A stretch of 64,000 nucleotides of DNA from positions 42,864,501-42,928,500 of the forward strand of contig JAMPIT010000230.1 in NCBI GenBank assembly GCA_026261815.1. The letters run 5' to 3'. This DNA comes from Monarcha castaneiventris obscurior. Its lineage: Eukaryota > Chordata > Aves > Passeriformes > Monarchidae. The notes beneath the pieces are model-generated. The model worked only from the letters and a program-made list of their open reading frames with translations, was not told where the DNA came from and searched no databases. Shown piece by piece: positions 35,588 through 46,800 of the stretch. The first letter of the stretch is position 1; each line of letters opens with the position of its first letter. Both the position numbers and the translations under genes were made by a program.

Positions 35588-35712
35588 GCACAGGAAGTTC
35601 CACCTGAATTGTTCCACAATGACCCTGCTTGAGCAGAGAGTTTGGACCAGATGGCCCACTGTGGTCCCTTCCAACTTTACTCATTTTGTAATTCTGTGGC
35701 TGTGTGCCTAGG
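35588..35712 (+). mobile_element. CR1 LINE 3' end
   Basis: 'caggaagttccacctgaa' is followed, after an apparent deletion, by 'tgaccctgcttgagcag', 'gtttggaccagatggccc' and 'gtggtcccttccaac', ending in 'ttttgtaattctgtggctg'. This is the typical CR1 3' end, in which 'ggttggaccagatgacct' precedes 'cagaggtcccttccaacc' and a short attctgtg-type terminal repeat. The copy is short and 5'-truncated, with no coding capacity. Confidence is high because the terminal block is characteristic. Confidence 0.85.
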
Positions 35713-37044
35713 TTGGAAAGCAGAGTGGTTTGCCTGAATTTTCTTGCTACAAGAAGATTTCAGTAACATCTTCTGGGTGAAAGCCTCTGCAGTGATGCTG
35801 GGATGGCAAACATCTGTGTTCTGAGCAAATTCCATCTGGCCTAGCCATGCGTTCAGCTGGACTGAACTGTGTCTTTAAGGAGAGCACAGAGTTAAAAATA
35901 GATCCTTGAGAAATGAAAAGCTTGTAAATGCTCTAAATGCTTTTTTAATAAAAGGAAATTGCTGCAGGAAGTGATTCCTTATATTCCAGGCTCTGCCAAT
36001 TGTTTCCAATCAGTGCAGCTTGGGATAGCAATTATCTCACTAAGTTGTATTAATGTGTTTGTTGTTGCTGCTTTTCCTTTTAAAATAGTCTACAGGATAA
36101 CGGGAGTTCTGCTGCTTAACCTGTGGAGGTTTTGCCATAAAAGCTCTTCCAAGGGGTTCTTTCCCCAACACTAATGCCTCACAGTAGCACATAATCATCT
36201 CCTCCCTTCTTATTCTTCACAGGATGGTTGGCCAATTAGCAGGATGTGGTACTTTGAAATGCTCCTCCCCTCCCATTTCCCCAATCATTCTTCCTTCCCT
36301 GAACCAAAGGACCCTGAGTACAGCTGGTTCTTCACCCCGAGGATCTGAGCCCTTTCATGCAGAGCTGCCTCTGCATAGACCAGTGTGCCAAGACCAGAAT
36401 CCTGGGAGTGGCTCATCACACGGCCAACAGCACAAGCAGTGGGACGCACCTGATCAGGATCCTACAGTTGGCAGGTTAGGGGCTACATGAAATCAAGGCA
36501 TGGTTCAGAACGGGTCGTGATCCTGTGGACTGTTGTAAATGGGAGAACAATTTGGGGCCTGAAGTTTTATGGGCTCTGTTGACATTCTACAGTCTCACAA
36601 AACCATCAAGCCAAGCAAACAAGAGGCTTATAGCAACTTTTTAGCTGGCAAAAACTTAATGCTAGTGACTGGTGACTAGATGGAAATGAGGGAAGCTCAA
36701 AACTTTGTAAAAATAGGAACTTGATGCAGAGCTTTGAGAGAATTAAAACATGTCACTTCCAGTGTTGATGACAAACTCCTTCCCTTCTGTTAGAGGTTAC
36801 AGTCCAGACTTGTTCTTCCAGTTCTACTGAAGGTGGTCCTGAGAACCAGGATGGACAATCCCCAGTCCAAGGTCAGTGACAACTTGGCGCCATTTCCAAC
36901 TCTTCCAATAGCTTCAAACATCAACCATTTTTAATAACGTCCACTACTAAAAATTGTTTCCTGCTTTACTTGAAAAGACAGATTTCTGTCCCTTGGTGAT
37001 TGAAGTCAAAGGGACCTTTCAGATGAACACACAAACACATTTTC
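35713..37044. other. Unique noncoding sequence between two CR1 copies
   Basis: No gene or repeat is recognised. Frames reach 88 codons at most. Confidence 0.5.
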
Positions 37045-37573
37045 CCTCTGTATGCAGCACTGGTGAGGCCACACTTCTTCACCCAGTTCCGGGCCTCCCA
37101 CTTCAAGAAAGACATTCAGGTGCTGGAGCAAGTCCAGAGGAGGACAATGGAGTGAAGGATGTAAGTTACATGAGGAGCAGCTGTGGGAGTTGGGGGTGTT
37201 TAGCCTGGAGAAGAGGAGGCTCGGGGTGGCCCTTATCACTCCCTGCAACTCCCTGAAAGGAGGTTATGTCCAGGTGGGGGTCAGCCTCTTCTCCCAGGCA
37301 ACCAGAGAAGGACAAGAGCATGTAGCCTCAAGCTGTGCCAGGGAAGATTCAGGTTGGACATCAGGAAGAACTTCTTCAGAAAAAGGGTGATTAGACATTG
37401 GAATAGGCTGCCCAGGGAGGTGGTGGAGTCACTGTCCCTGGAGGTGTTTAAAGAAAAACTGGACGTGGCACTGAGTACCATGGTCTGGTTGACAAGACGG
37501 TGTTTGGTCAAAGGTTGCACTCACTCGATGATCTCAGTGGTCTTTTCCAACCTGCCTGATTGCTGTGACTGTG
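37045..37573 (+). mobile_element. CR1 LINE 3' fragment, longest copy in window
   Basis: About 530 bases follow the CR1 3' region in order. They run from the end of ORF2 ('cactggtgaggcc', 'aagaaagacattcaggtgct', 'gagcaagtccagagg'), through 'gtttagcctggagaagagga', 'ctgaaaggaggtt', 'ggtcagcctcttctcccag', 'ggttggacatcaggaag', 'ggctgcccagggaggtggt' and 'tccctggaggtgttta', to the end block 'ctcgatgatctcagtgg' and 'tcttttccaacct'. ORF2 reading is broken by stops, so it is a dead 5'-truncated copy. CR1 reverse transcriptase normally recognises this 3' end, and most bird copies are truncated this way. It is the least diverged CR1 here. Confidence 0.95.
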
Positions 37574-38254
37574 TGAGTGAAGATTATGGACTGTCTTTTG
37601 GTTTATAGCAAGGTACTGTCTCTCATATAGCCCCAGATCACAGCAGTAAGTGTGCAACCCCCTGCATGGGAGACCCACCAAAGAACAGGGTATGTGTGTA
37701 AGCACCCAAACCAGAATCATCTCCACAGTCTTAAAAAGAGGGAAATATTAAACAGCCTATCAAAGATAGGATATGGACAACAAACACCCTGTCCTATTGT
37801 TGAATGCCAAAGGTAGATTTGTATGCAGCATTTTAAATAATTAAACAGCAAAACAGTGTTGCCATCTGCCAACATCCATCTGGTGAGGGGAACATAAAGC
37901 TCTGAGTGAGAAGCCAGCACCGAACAAGATCCGCTCACTAACAGGGGAGATTCCAGCAATCAGCTCACGGATGCTTTGTGGTGCTGTCATCCCTTCTGCT
38001 CAAAAATAGCTGGCAGTCCCAATAGCCCCTGCTTAAACAAGGTTGCTGGTAGAGCATGATGCTTTGCCAGTACAGGCAGAGACGTGGCTTTGTAGTAGAG
38101 GCTGCAATAAATATTTTGTAATCAGAAACAATATAATGTAATTTGTAAATGTAGGGACATGCCTGGCTTCAGTACTATTGTTCACGTCTGGCTACACTCA
38201 TTCCTGCACTGCAAAAGAAGCAGACTGTCAGAGAGATATCTAGAAGGTGATGAT
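37574..38254. other. Unique noncoding sequence
   Basis: Nothing is recognised. It separates a young-looking CR1 from an old one. Confidence 0.5.
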
Positions 38255-38455
38255 AATATTCAGAGACAGGAAAGGTCTCTATAAGGAAGGATTCAGGAGG
38301 TTCAGACTGTATTTTACACAAGAGAAAATTAAGAGGTGACATGACAGAGGCTGTAAAACTAGGGAACCTAGTAATTCCCAGATACCGTTTCAGATAGCCT
38401 TTCAAATAAGAGTGAGCATCAGCCTAGTGAAATTAAAAATACATTTTATATGCAT
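38255..38455 (+). mobile_element. Old CR1/L3-type LINE fragment
   Basis: Words in CR1 order are 'aggaaggattcaggaggttc' (weak), 'agagaaaattaagaggtgac' (CR1: gagaagagactgaggggaga), 'atgacagaggctgtaaaact' (atgatagaggtctataaaat) and 'gtgaaattaaaaatac' (aatgaaattaaaaggca). This resembles the older amniote CR1 lineages better than the 37-kb copy. The 3' terminus is not recognisable. Confidence 0.55.
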
Positions 38456-41224
38456 CAAAGGGAATACTGGGGTTGTGACTGGCTAGTTGTGATTGTGGCA
38501 CAAAGCAGATTCATTGAACTTGAAAATTCCACTGCAGTATTTTTTCTTCATCTTTCTCTAACTTATGGAGCCTGTAGTTTTTAGTAATTTTGTGGAGGTC
38601 TGAAACATTTGTGCAAACACTCAAAGCATTCACAGTTATATAAGCAGAGGTATCAAACAATAGAGGGTATTGTCTGTCATGTACATGGCTGTAGAGTAAG
38701 AAATGTGCACTACAGACTGAGGCAGGGCTTGTTATTGGCTGTAGGCAGGATGGGGAAGAACCAGATCTTCCAGCACAGAGCGAACCCAGACAACCCAGAC
38801 AGACTGGGGTCGCAGTTGTGGTAGTGACCCTTTGGACAAGCAGTATTGCAGCCAGATCCCAGGGGGGTTACCATCATCAGAGCATCCTCATCCTCCCTTG
38901 GCAGAGCTCTCACAGAGCTTCATTCTTAGGGAGCACTGAACAATGCCAGCTGACGCCAGAAGCCATTGGGAACTGAGGGCACTGTGCACTTGCTCTTTTG
39001 CACAAACAGGCTTATCACTTCCAAAAGCCAGAATAACACACTTGTATTACTAGCTCTGATAAGGAGGAGGTTTATTTTAGGGAAGATACATTTTCACCAT
39101 GCGCTGTCCCCACTGTTATTTGTGTTGCAATAATGCCACAGTGTGCCAGCCACTGTAGAGTTGGGCATAGGCAAAGAGACCTCTCTGGACCAGAAATCAT
39201 CACTCCTCACTGAAAACTACCAGCTGAATGAATTTTCTCACATCAAAGTGACACAGGCTTCATCCAGCTTCAGATTGCCATTTTATAAACCCAGCAGCCT
39301 GACACTGGGAAATACTACCAACAGCAAGCAGATGGAAAAGTGGATGCAAAGGAAGTCTTTGAGGTTATCTGTGGGGAGCAGGGATGGCTTTCCTACTATA
39401 GATGCCCTAAGATTGTATTTAATTTTGTCAGCTGTCTCAACAGCAACTCAACATTCTGTTCATAACAAAGATATTTTCTGTGCATTTGGCCGCAGTTTTC
39501 ACTACTATTAACAAAATTTTGCGTAAGGGTGATAAGGCATTGAGGTCAATGACTCCCTTCAGCTACCAGACCATCTAAAAGTATGAAGTGATAATTCTGT
39601 TTTGGACCCTTATTTATGACAGGTAGCACCTCAGACTATGTCCTTCTGGCTCAGTTGCTGTTCGTGGCTGAGCAGGACAGGACTGTTCTTTTAGAGGATC
39701 GAAGTTTCTTAAAGGCTGTAGAGGCAGAGCCGAGGAAAAAGGTCAGAAGCAAGCTGAAGTTGCATGAGTCCCCAGTAGGCTACTGTGTACCAGGCATATC
39801 ACAGTTTCCCCCAGAATTTACTTTATTTTGGTGAGGGGCAAGGATGTAGGCAATCTTTTCCTAAAAGCACAAGAAGAATTTTCATTGGCAAGTGGGCAAG
39901 CACTTGGCTGGGGATATTTGAGAGAAGCCACATCCTGATCTCTGCTCCTGTGCAGGCAAAGGGGCTTGCAAGGAGCGATATTACCAAACCAGTTTTGGAG
40001 CTCTGGGGACCACAGCACCTTCTCTACCCTTCCTGATATTATTAACACATATTTAAACATTCAAACTGGGGTTTTCTGCTGGAGTGTTTCTTTTTTCTCG
40101 ACACCTGAATAAGTAGAGCTGGAGGAAGGAATAACATTTTTTCTCAAATTTTTGATGTTTTTGCTGTTCAAGCAGTTTTCTCAGTGAGAAAAGTTAGCTT
40201 TTCTATGGCCTCCCTTTTTGGTTTCTGGAGTCACAGGACTTCTAAAGGACAGAAGGAGTTTCTTGGTAGAAAACAGAGTCAGGAATATCCCTTTTGCTTC
40301 AGAAGCATTCGTGTGATTTTCTGCAAAAATGTAACTATGCATTTCCAGAAAACAGCAGCAAAAATTGCTGTCTTTCAAGGTAATTGCCTGTTGTTAATTG
40401 AGGTTCAGGTGGAGCAAAAGTGGTGGTTGATCTCACCCCAAGGAACTTTTCTCCAAGCTTTGTGGTATCTTGGTCTCCTATTGCCACTGGTGGAGATGAG
40501 CAGACTCTCTCTGAGGATTGAACACCGCTCCTGGTGCTGCAGGAGATGCAGCTTACATCCCTTACAGTAACTGAATGGAGCCTGCTCTGATGTATTTTAA
40601 ATTATTATAGCAGCATTTGGCACTTTCCATTTAAAAGGCAAGTGCTAAAATAAATTAAGGCAACTTCTTATTTAGATACCAGGAAGTTGCAGGATAAAGG
40701 AGGAAAAAAGCAAAACAAAACTAAACAACCCAAACCAGCCAGAATCCAAATCTGTGCTTAAAATCTCCCCTATCTATTTAAGTTACTGTACCAGCTCAGC
40801 TCAATATCTAAAACAAAGAAAATGAATTATGGAACAGCATGAGGAGAGCTTGTTAATTTTCCCACTGATGCACTGTGAAATGAAAGCTTTATTCTAAGAA
40901 TATCATATCCTCAGGGCTCTGTCTGGGGAGACGCTGACAAATACAAATGTCCTTACAGTTTTTCTTTTATTCCTGCTTTATGGTGTATTCCAGACAGATT
41001 TCCAAAATTATATATAATAATATATAATCTGTAGTTGTGGTTTGGTGGAGTTCAAGGCTGTGATTTTCCAGGGCATAACTATGCCCTGTTTGAAAATGGA
41101 AGATCAAGTGCACATAATGAAAGGCAGATCAAATTCTAGAAGAATTTGCTTATTTCTTAATCAATATTAATATATGTGACTTTAATTTCAGCATCTTTCC
41201 TCCTGTTGTGTGCCAAGGGAACAT
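38456..41224. other. Unique noncoding sequence
   Basis: Frames of 122 and 128 codons (39143-39511 + and 40184-40570 +) have no recognisable domain. AT-rich palindromic sequence (atatataataatatata) occurs near 41011-41030. Confidence 0.5.
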
Positions 41225-41291
41225 TAACAACAACAGCAGCTTTACATTTTTATAGTGCCTTTCATCAAGAAGGATTCAAAAGTGCTTTACA
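41225..41291 (-). mobile_element. Possible SINE (MIR-type) remnant
   Basis: 'tttttatagtgcctttcat' followed about 20 bases later by 'aagtgctttacaaac' resembles a block often seen at one end of old amniote SINEs (tatagcgcctttcat with aagcgctttaca). Only this end is present. Confidence 0.4.
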
Positions 41292-43199
41292 AACCTCGGA
41301 CAAAATTCTTCTTTGATCAGCACTGAAAATCTCTTAATCCATGGTGCAAATCTCTGTTGCACTTTCTGTGGCTTTTTCTGCACACAGGACTTCCATTGAT
41401 TTCTACTGGAATCGTGTGTGTATGAAACAAGTGCAGAATGTGTAATGGAAGCCTGCACTGCAGATAAAAAGGAGGTAAAAAAATGTACACGTATGGATCC
41501 ATTCCCCATCACAGAAGTGCATCATAGCTGGAGTGGACCCCAGTTGCAATCTGTATGCATAAAAAAGAAGATCCAGTCTCAGTTCCCTAATTGGACCCCT
41601 CTCCATTGGTGTTGCAGAAGAGGGTCTTCCTTAAAGAAGGAAAATAATGAATATTGGCTCCTGTGCACGAATTTCCTTCTTTGTTTCAGGGATTTTTCCC
41701 TGTCAGACCCTTTGAATCTCCTCTTAAAAGCAGAGGGTCAGATCTGACTGTCAATTGCCAGTGAGCAGCTGCTCCCAGGTGAGTGCTGTGGGTGCAAACA
41801 GCTTTCACCCAAGGAGCACCTTCTGTGGCAAACATCCCTGGGTGCTTTCTCTTGCAAATGGCAGAAGAGCCCCAGAATTTCCAAAGCTTCTGTACTCTGT
41901 ATGTGCAAATCTTGCTGAGCTAAATGCTAGCTTGGAAATTTTGCAAAGCCTCCCACGGTATTCCTGAGAAAACAGTAGATTTAGAGAAGCCCTCCATGTT
42001 TCATCTTTCTAGTCTACAGCTAAATCAGGAGGTGCGGAGGGGATGCAGCAAACAGAGTTTCCTCAACTAATTCCAAGCTCAGTTTGGGCAAACCCCTGAG
42101 TTATCTATGTCTGATGATGCTTTTTCATCCTTAGAGCTAATGTTGTGTTTGTGATTAGAGTTTACAAGTGATGAGAACACTTTCCTGTTTAATCATCAGA
42201 AAATGATGAGCAGCATCCTACTGAGATGAGTGGAGATCCCAAAGTTATCACTAATTCTGTAGATTCTTCTATTCACTAATCAAGATTTCAATCCTGGTGT
42301 TGAACCCATAAATCTCTGCCCCTGACATGTCCTATTTTACTAGGACATTCTGTTTCTCATGAGTAGAACCATATTTTTAATGAGAAAATCATTCAGAATT
42401 AAATGTCCCCTGGGGATGCTATTTGAAGAAGTAAAATGCCTCACTTGCAAAGACAGGTGTAGTAATGTGATGAGGAATCTTTTAACTACATCTGAAAAAG
42501 AAAAGAGAGAATATTAGCTATATGAGTGTGAACAATATTGGTCCATTTCAAAATAAAATTTGCAGTCTAAGGCATCATGTTGATTTATCTCACCTGATGA
42601 GCTATCCAAAGATTTTATTCCTGTCTGTTTAAAGCCCTTCTCTTCCAAAGAGTGGAGGTTGCTGTTTAAGTGATAATTTTCCTTGCATTTCCTCCAGTTG
42701 GTACATCTACATCTGGGTTTGTATTCATGTTTTTAGTATCTGTTACCTAACAGGACTGGCAAATAGCATGCACATGGTTAACATCAAGAGTTCGTGTTCT
42801 ATCACTGGTGCTAATCATGTGTGTTAGAAACATGACTGTGCAGTGTAAATGCAATTCTATCCAAAATTGGTTTCCTTCGAATTGCCGGCATTAAAAAGCC
42901 TTAATTATACACTGTAAATTTAAAAGTGGCTGAAGTTCATTAGGAACTCAACAGGAGCCCTTCTTTAAGTGTCTCTGAAAACCCCAGGTCCAGTAAAGTC
43001 GAAGTCAAGGTGTATATTTTGAGCCCACCCTCCATCCACAAGAGACATCATTGCAATGTACCACTGTGGTTTTGACTTCCGAAACTCTGCCTTGAGCTCT
43101 CTGGCTTGCTCACGATTTAGAGGGAAGAGTTCAGTGGTGTTTGAAGGTAGCTAGAGAAAGCCTAAAGTAACTTGATCCAAATAATTAAACTTAGCAATA
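41292..43199. other. Unique AT-rich noncoding sequence
   Basis: Long stretches have no frame over 70 codons (42000-43500). No repeat family is recognised. Confidence 0.5.
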
Positions 43200-43325
43200 T
43201 ATTGGTGTTTTTCATCTTCAAAGTGCTTTACCAACATTAATTAGTTGGGCTCAGCAAAGCCCCATAGAGTGGAAGCCACTCAATCCCTATCTCCTGTGAA
43301 GTGACTTCTTTGGCTATGTCCTCCC
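43200..43325 (-). mobile_element. MIR-like ancient SINE relic
   Basis: 'tttcatcttcaaagtgcttt' and 'accaacattaattag' are followed by 'cccatagagtgg' and 'tctcctgtgaagtgacttct'. Compare the reverse MIR words gcgctttacatgtattaactc, ccctatgaggtagg and gttaagtgacttg. The central part is eroded. Confidence 0.5.
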
Positions 43326-43765
43326 ACATGCTATTTTTAGTATATGCAAGGGGCCATCTCACATTTCCTTACTTTCTCTTCACATGGCAGATACCTTTTC
43401 TGAGATAAAAATCACACCGGGTTAGTAATGCGGATGGTGGAGGTTTTAAAATTAAATAACCTTTTAAAACAGCAATTGGCTTGGATTTTCCTGGAAGAAC
43501 TGAGGCATATGAAGATCAGAGGCAGGCACCTTCATACCCTGCACCAGCCGCCAAACCTTCAAACCCTCTGTCCCCTTTGAACATGAAAAGCTCTGTTTCA
43601 GGCACACCAAGAGGTGGATCCGTCAGCTGCTGGTCAGCCTGAGTGTGTGTCCCACTGTGAACAAAGTTACGGCAAATTTCAGTGACTGCCCGGCTGCCAG
43701 GCTTCCTCACCCAGTAATGCGTCTAAAAATATGTCCATAGGGAAAGAGAATATTCTCTTCATGGT

Positions 43766-43811
43766 TCTGTATCACTTTGTCACAGGGCTCTGCATCACTT
43801 TGTCGCAGGGC
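43766..43811. repeat. 23-bp tandem duplication
   Basis: Two adjacent copies (43766-43788 and 43789-43811) of tctgtatcactttgtcacag plus ggc. They differ at two positions, t/c and a/g. The start of a third copy (tctgc) follows. Confidence 0.85.
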
Positions 43812-46800
43812 TCTGCTTCTTCCTCAGGCTCAGAAACATCTCTGTCCATTGGAGCTGGTAACCACGAGGAGACAGACACGCTTTTTGCAAATTTTGCAAA
43901 TTTGCCATTTCTGTGACACAAATAAACAATTTTATCATGGTTGTTCTCCTTGCATGGGTGTCTACTTTGTCCTGGATTAGGTCAGCTCTTACTCCAGGAG
44001 AGCTGCTGGAATCTTCCCTACAGGAGCAGCCCCATTCTCCCATTGCCTCCCTCTTCTCCTTTGGTAGCTGCTGTTTCAGACATAATTGGTACTGTATACC
44101 AAGTCCAGCTGTGTATTTTCCTATGTGGCTGAGCTCCTGATGACCCTCTTCAAAGGTTACTCTATCGCAGCCGTGATGCATTAATGTTATCAAACAGCTG
44201 TTCAGGCACTAACTCTTCAATTTACTTGCCTGTCTGTCTGCCTTTCCTTAACTTGACATTTACTTTACCAAAACAATGGGGCAAAATTCCTACTACAAGC
44301 AGGAATATGTAAGTGAAGACAGAGACCTGGTGGCTCCTATTGCGGGAAGCACCTCTGAAAAGAAGGCGGCAAACTGCTGTTGTGGTTTTTTTCCCTACTG
44401 GTTTGTAAAAAAGGACAAATAAACAGGCAGTCCAAAATAATCTTATTTATTCAGTGTGGCAGACCCAAAATCTTGCTGAAAAGAACAGGTCTCCTGGTTG
44501 CGTGCCAGCCTACGATGGGAAAGCCCAGGGGACAGCTGTATTCCTGGTTTTCAGCATGACTTTCACAAAATTGTTTTGCTTCTCAGTGTCTCAGGTCCAC
44601 GCATGACAGGGTGTTGTGGGAATAAATAGAGGAGGGTGGAAGCAGAGGGGAGGTGAGCTACCAAGTTCATCCAGAAGGTACTCGTACAAACCCTTACAGG
44701 CTTCTCTCTCTGTTGCACTCCCCATTGGGTTTCACCACTTCCCATTCACAATAGCTGGACATCACTTCCTGGAACAAAATGAATGTATTACACTATTTCC
44801 TCTGTAACTTGTAGCTACTGAGCTACTTATTTTTGTCTAGCAATGCTAACTGGAGCTCTAGGTTTGACTCTGTTTCCTGACCAACCCCAATGCATTGTCT
44901 GTCTTCTAGCACAATCTTAAAATAGTCTGTCTTGGTCTGTGTGAAAGCAGGCACAGATGGATTTATACCCTTGTTTCAAAAATGTTTAACTCTTTGGAAT
45001 TGTTGCAGAAAATATCTGTGATGGAAGTTGTGTGGCACTTAAATCTCAAAACCATAAGAAGTTCATCAAAAGAAAAATTAGGTGGTTTTGGTCCTTTGGG
45101 CATCAGTTTTATCTCTACGGAATTACCCCAAACCCCAAAAGAAGGAGCCATACCCCTCCAAAATTGTCCTTAATAAAATTCTCTGCTGTGTGTCTATATC
45201 AGTCTCATGCATGTCACTCTGGGTTTTCTACAGGAGCATGAAGTGCCTGGAATGAGCAGCTAACACTGGGAACACAACAACAGAGTGGCACATCCTTTCT
45301 CAGCAATACCTATTCCTCAGAGAAAACAAGTGATTTGGTGAAAATAAAATAGTTTGAAAATTTCAGTGGATTATTTGTGCTGCTGCAAAACAAAATCCAG
45401 TAAAACAATCTAAAGCTTTCATTCTGGTATTGAAAAAAAATTAGTGCCACTTCTGTTCCACTAACTTCTGCCACTTCTGATACTTCTTTCAATTTATTTA
45501 GTAATTAAAAATCTTGTAGATGCGTAAGTCAGAGAAAAAAAAATTAATCTGAGGCTGAAGAAAAAGCTACAGTTAACTTAAAGTGATGGCCAAAAAAATG
45601 TTGGAAAGAATTCATTGCAGGACAGCTGCAAATGAATTTCTCTCATGATTTCTCAGCATAGCCAGGAAAAATAAAAAACCTCATTTATTCACACAGCTCT
45701 GTTATTTATTCTCATCATCGTTCTTTATCTGATGGCTTCATACAGCGAAGTAAAGCAAGTGGGAGAAGACAATGGGGATGTAAGGCCACTGTGACTCCAG
45801 GGGGATTATGTGGGCTTATTAAATATTTGTTTCCCTCATCGGACCTTCACTTACAGCTAAGGGGCAGTTATTCCTTAATAAATCAATTGCTTGTGATCAG
45901 TTGCCCATACCTTTTCCTTTTCACAACTCCATGTAAAGGATGTCAGAGCAAATGAGAAGAATGCCCTATTAAGTTCATCATACACAAGACCTTCCAACTT
46001 CACCTCATCATTAAAACCATAACAGACCTCCAGAGCAGTCTTTGAACTCACCTTTCTTTGCTACATAAAGGGCAGCAGGTGAAGAATCACAACAGCAACA
46101 AACACAAATGTAGGGGATTTGAGAGAGTGTCTATCACAGAAAATGACTATTGTTCACCTAATGCCATTTTGGGGCACGGCATGTTATAGACAACCTGGAA
46201 AGCAGACATCAAATACAAAGAGTATTTTTAAAGACCCTCAAGCGGAATTTTGGGTTGTTTTTGACTGTTTATTTGTTGTGCCAGTGATGGGGCTGTGAAG
46301 AACCACTCCAGACACCAGCCAGGGAGCCAGCACCAGATCTGAAATGCTCATGAAGTCAAAGGTTTCAGACTTTAGGTTTATAATGAGCAACATTGCCATC
46401 CGTGCCATGCCTGCAGCCAGAGGCACCCATGGCTGTGCACAGCTGCTCGGACATGAGCACATTCAGTTATGGGGCAAACTGGCAGAGGAATCCCCACACC
46501 AACAGGGGAGAGACAACAATGAGCCCTTCTCTTCTGAAGGACTTCTTCGCACTGAATGAGGGTAACCAGCCTTTAATCTGAAGACCAAGCAAAATATTTT
46601 GGCTGGCTCTAGTTTTGCTAGCCTGAATTCCTTTATCCTTAGGACTTTGACTGAGTATTGATCTCACCACTTGTTTTGTAACTGAGAGATGGAAAATGGG
46701 GTTAGGAAACACCTTCCACTTCAGAAAATTCACAATTGAAACGTTAAGCAGAGCAGTTTCAGGCATGAGATGCAGCATTAAAATGTAGACCACTCTAATA

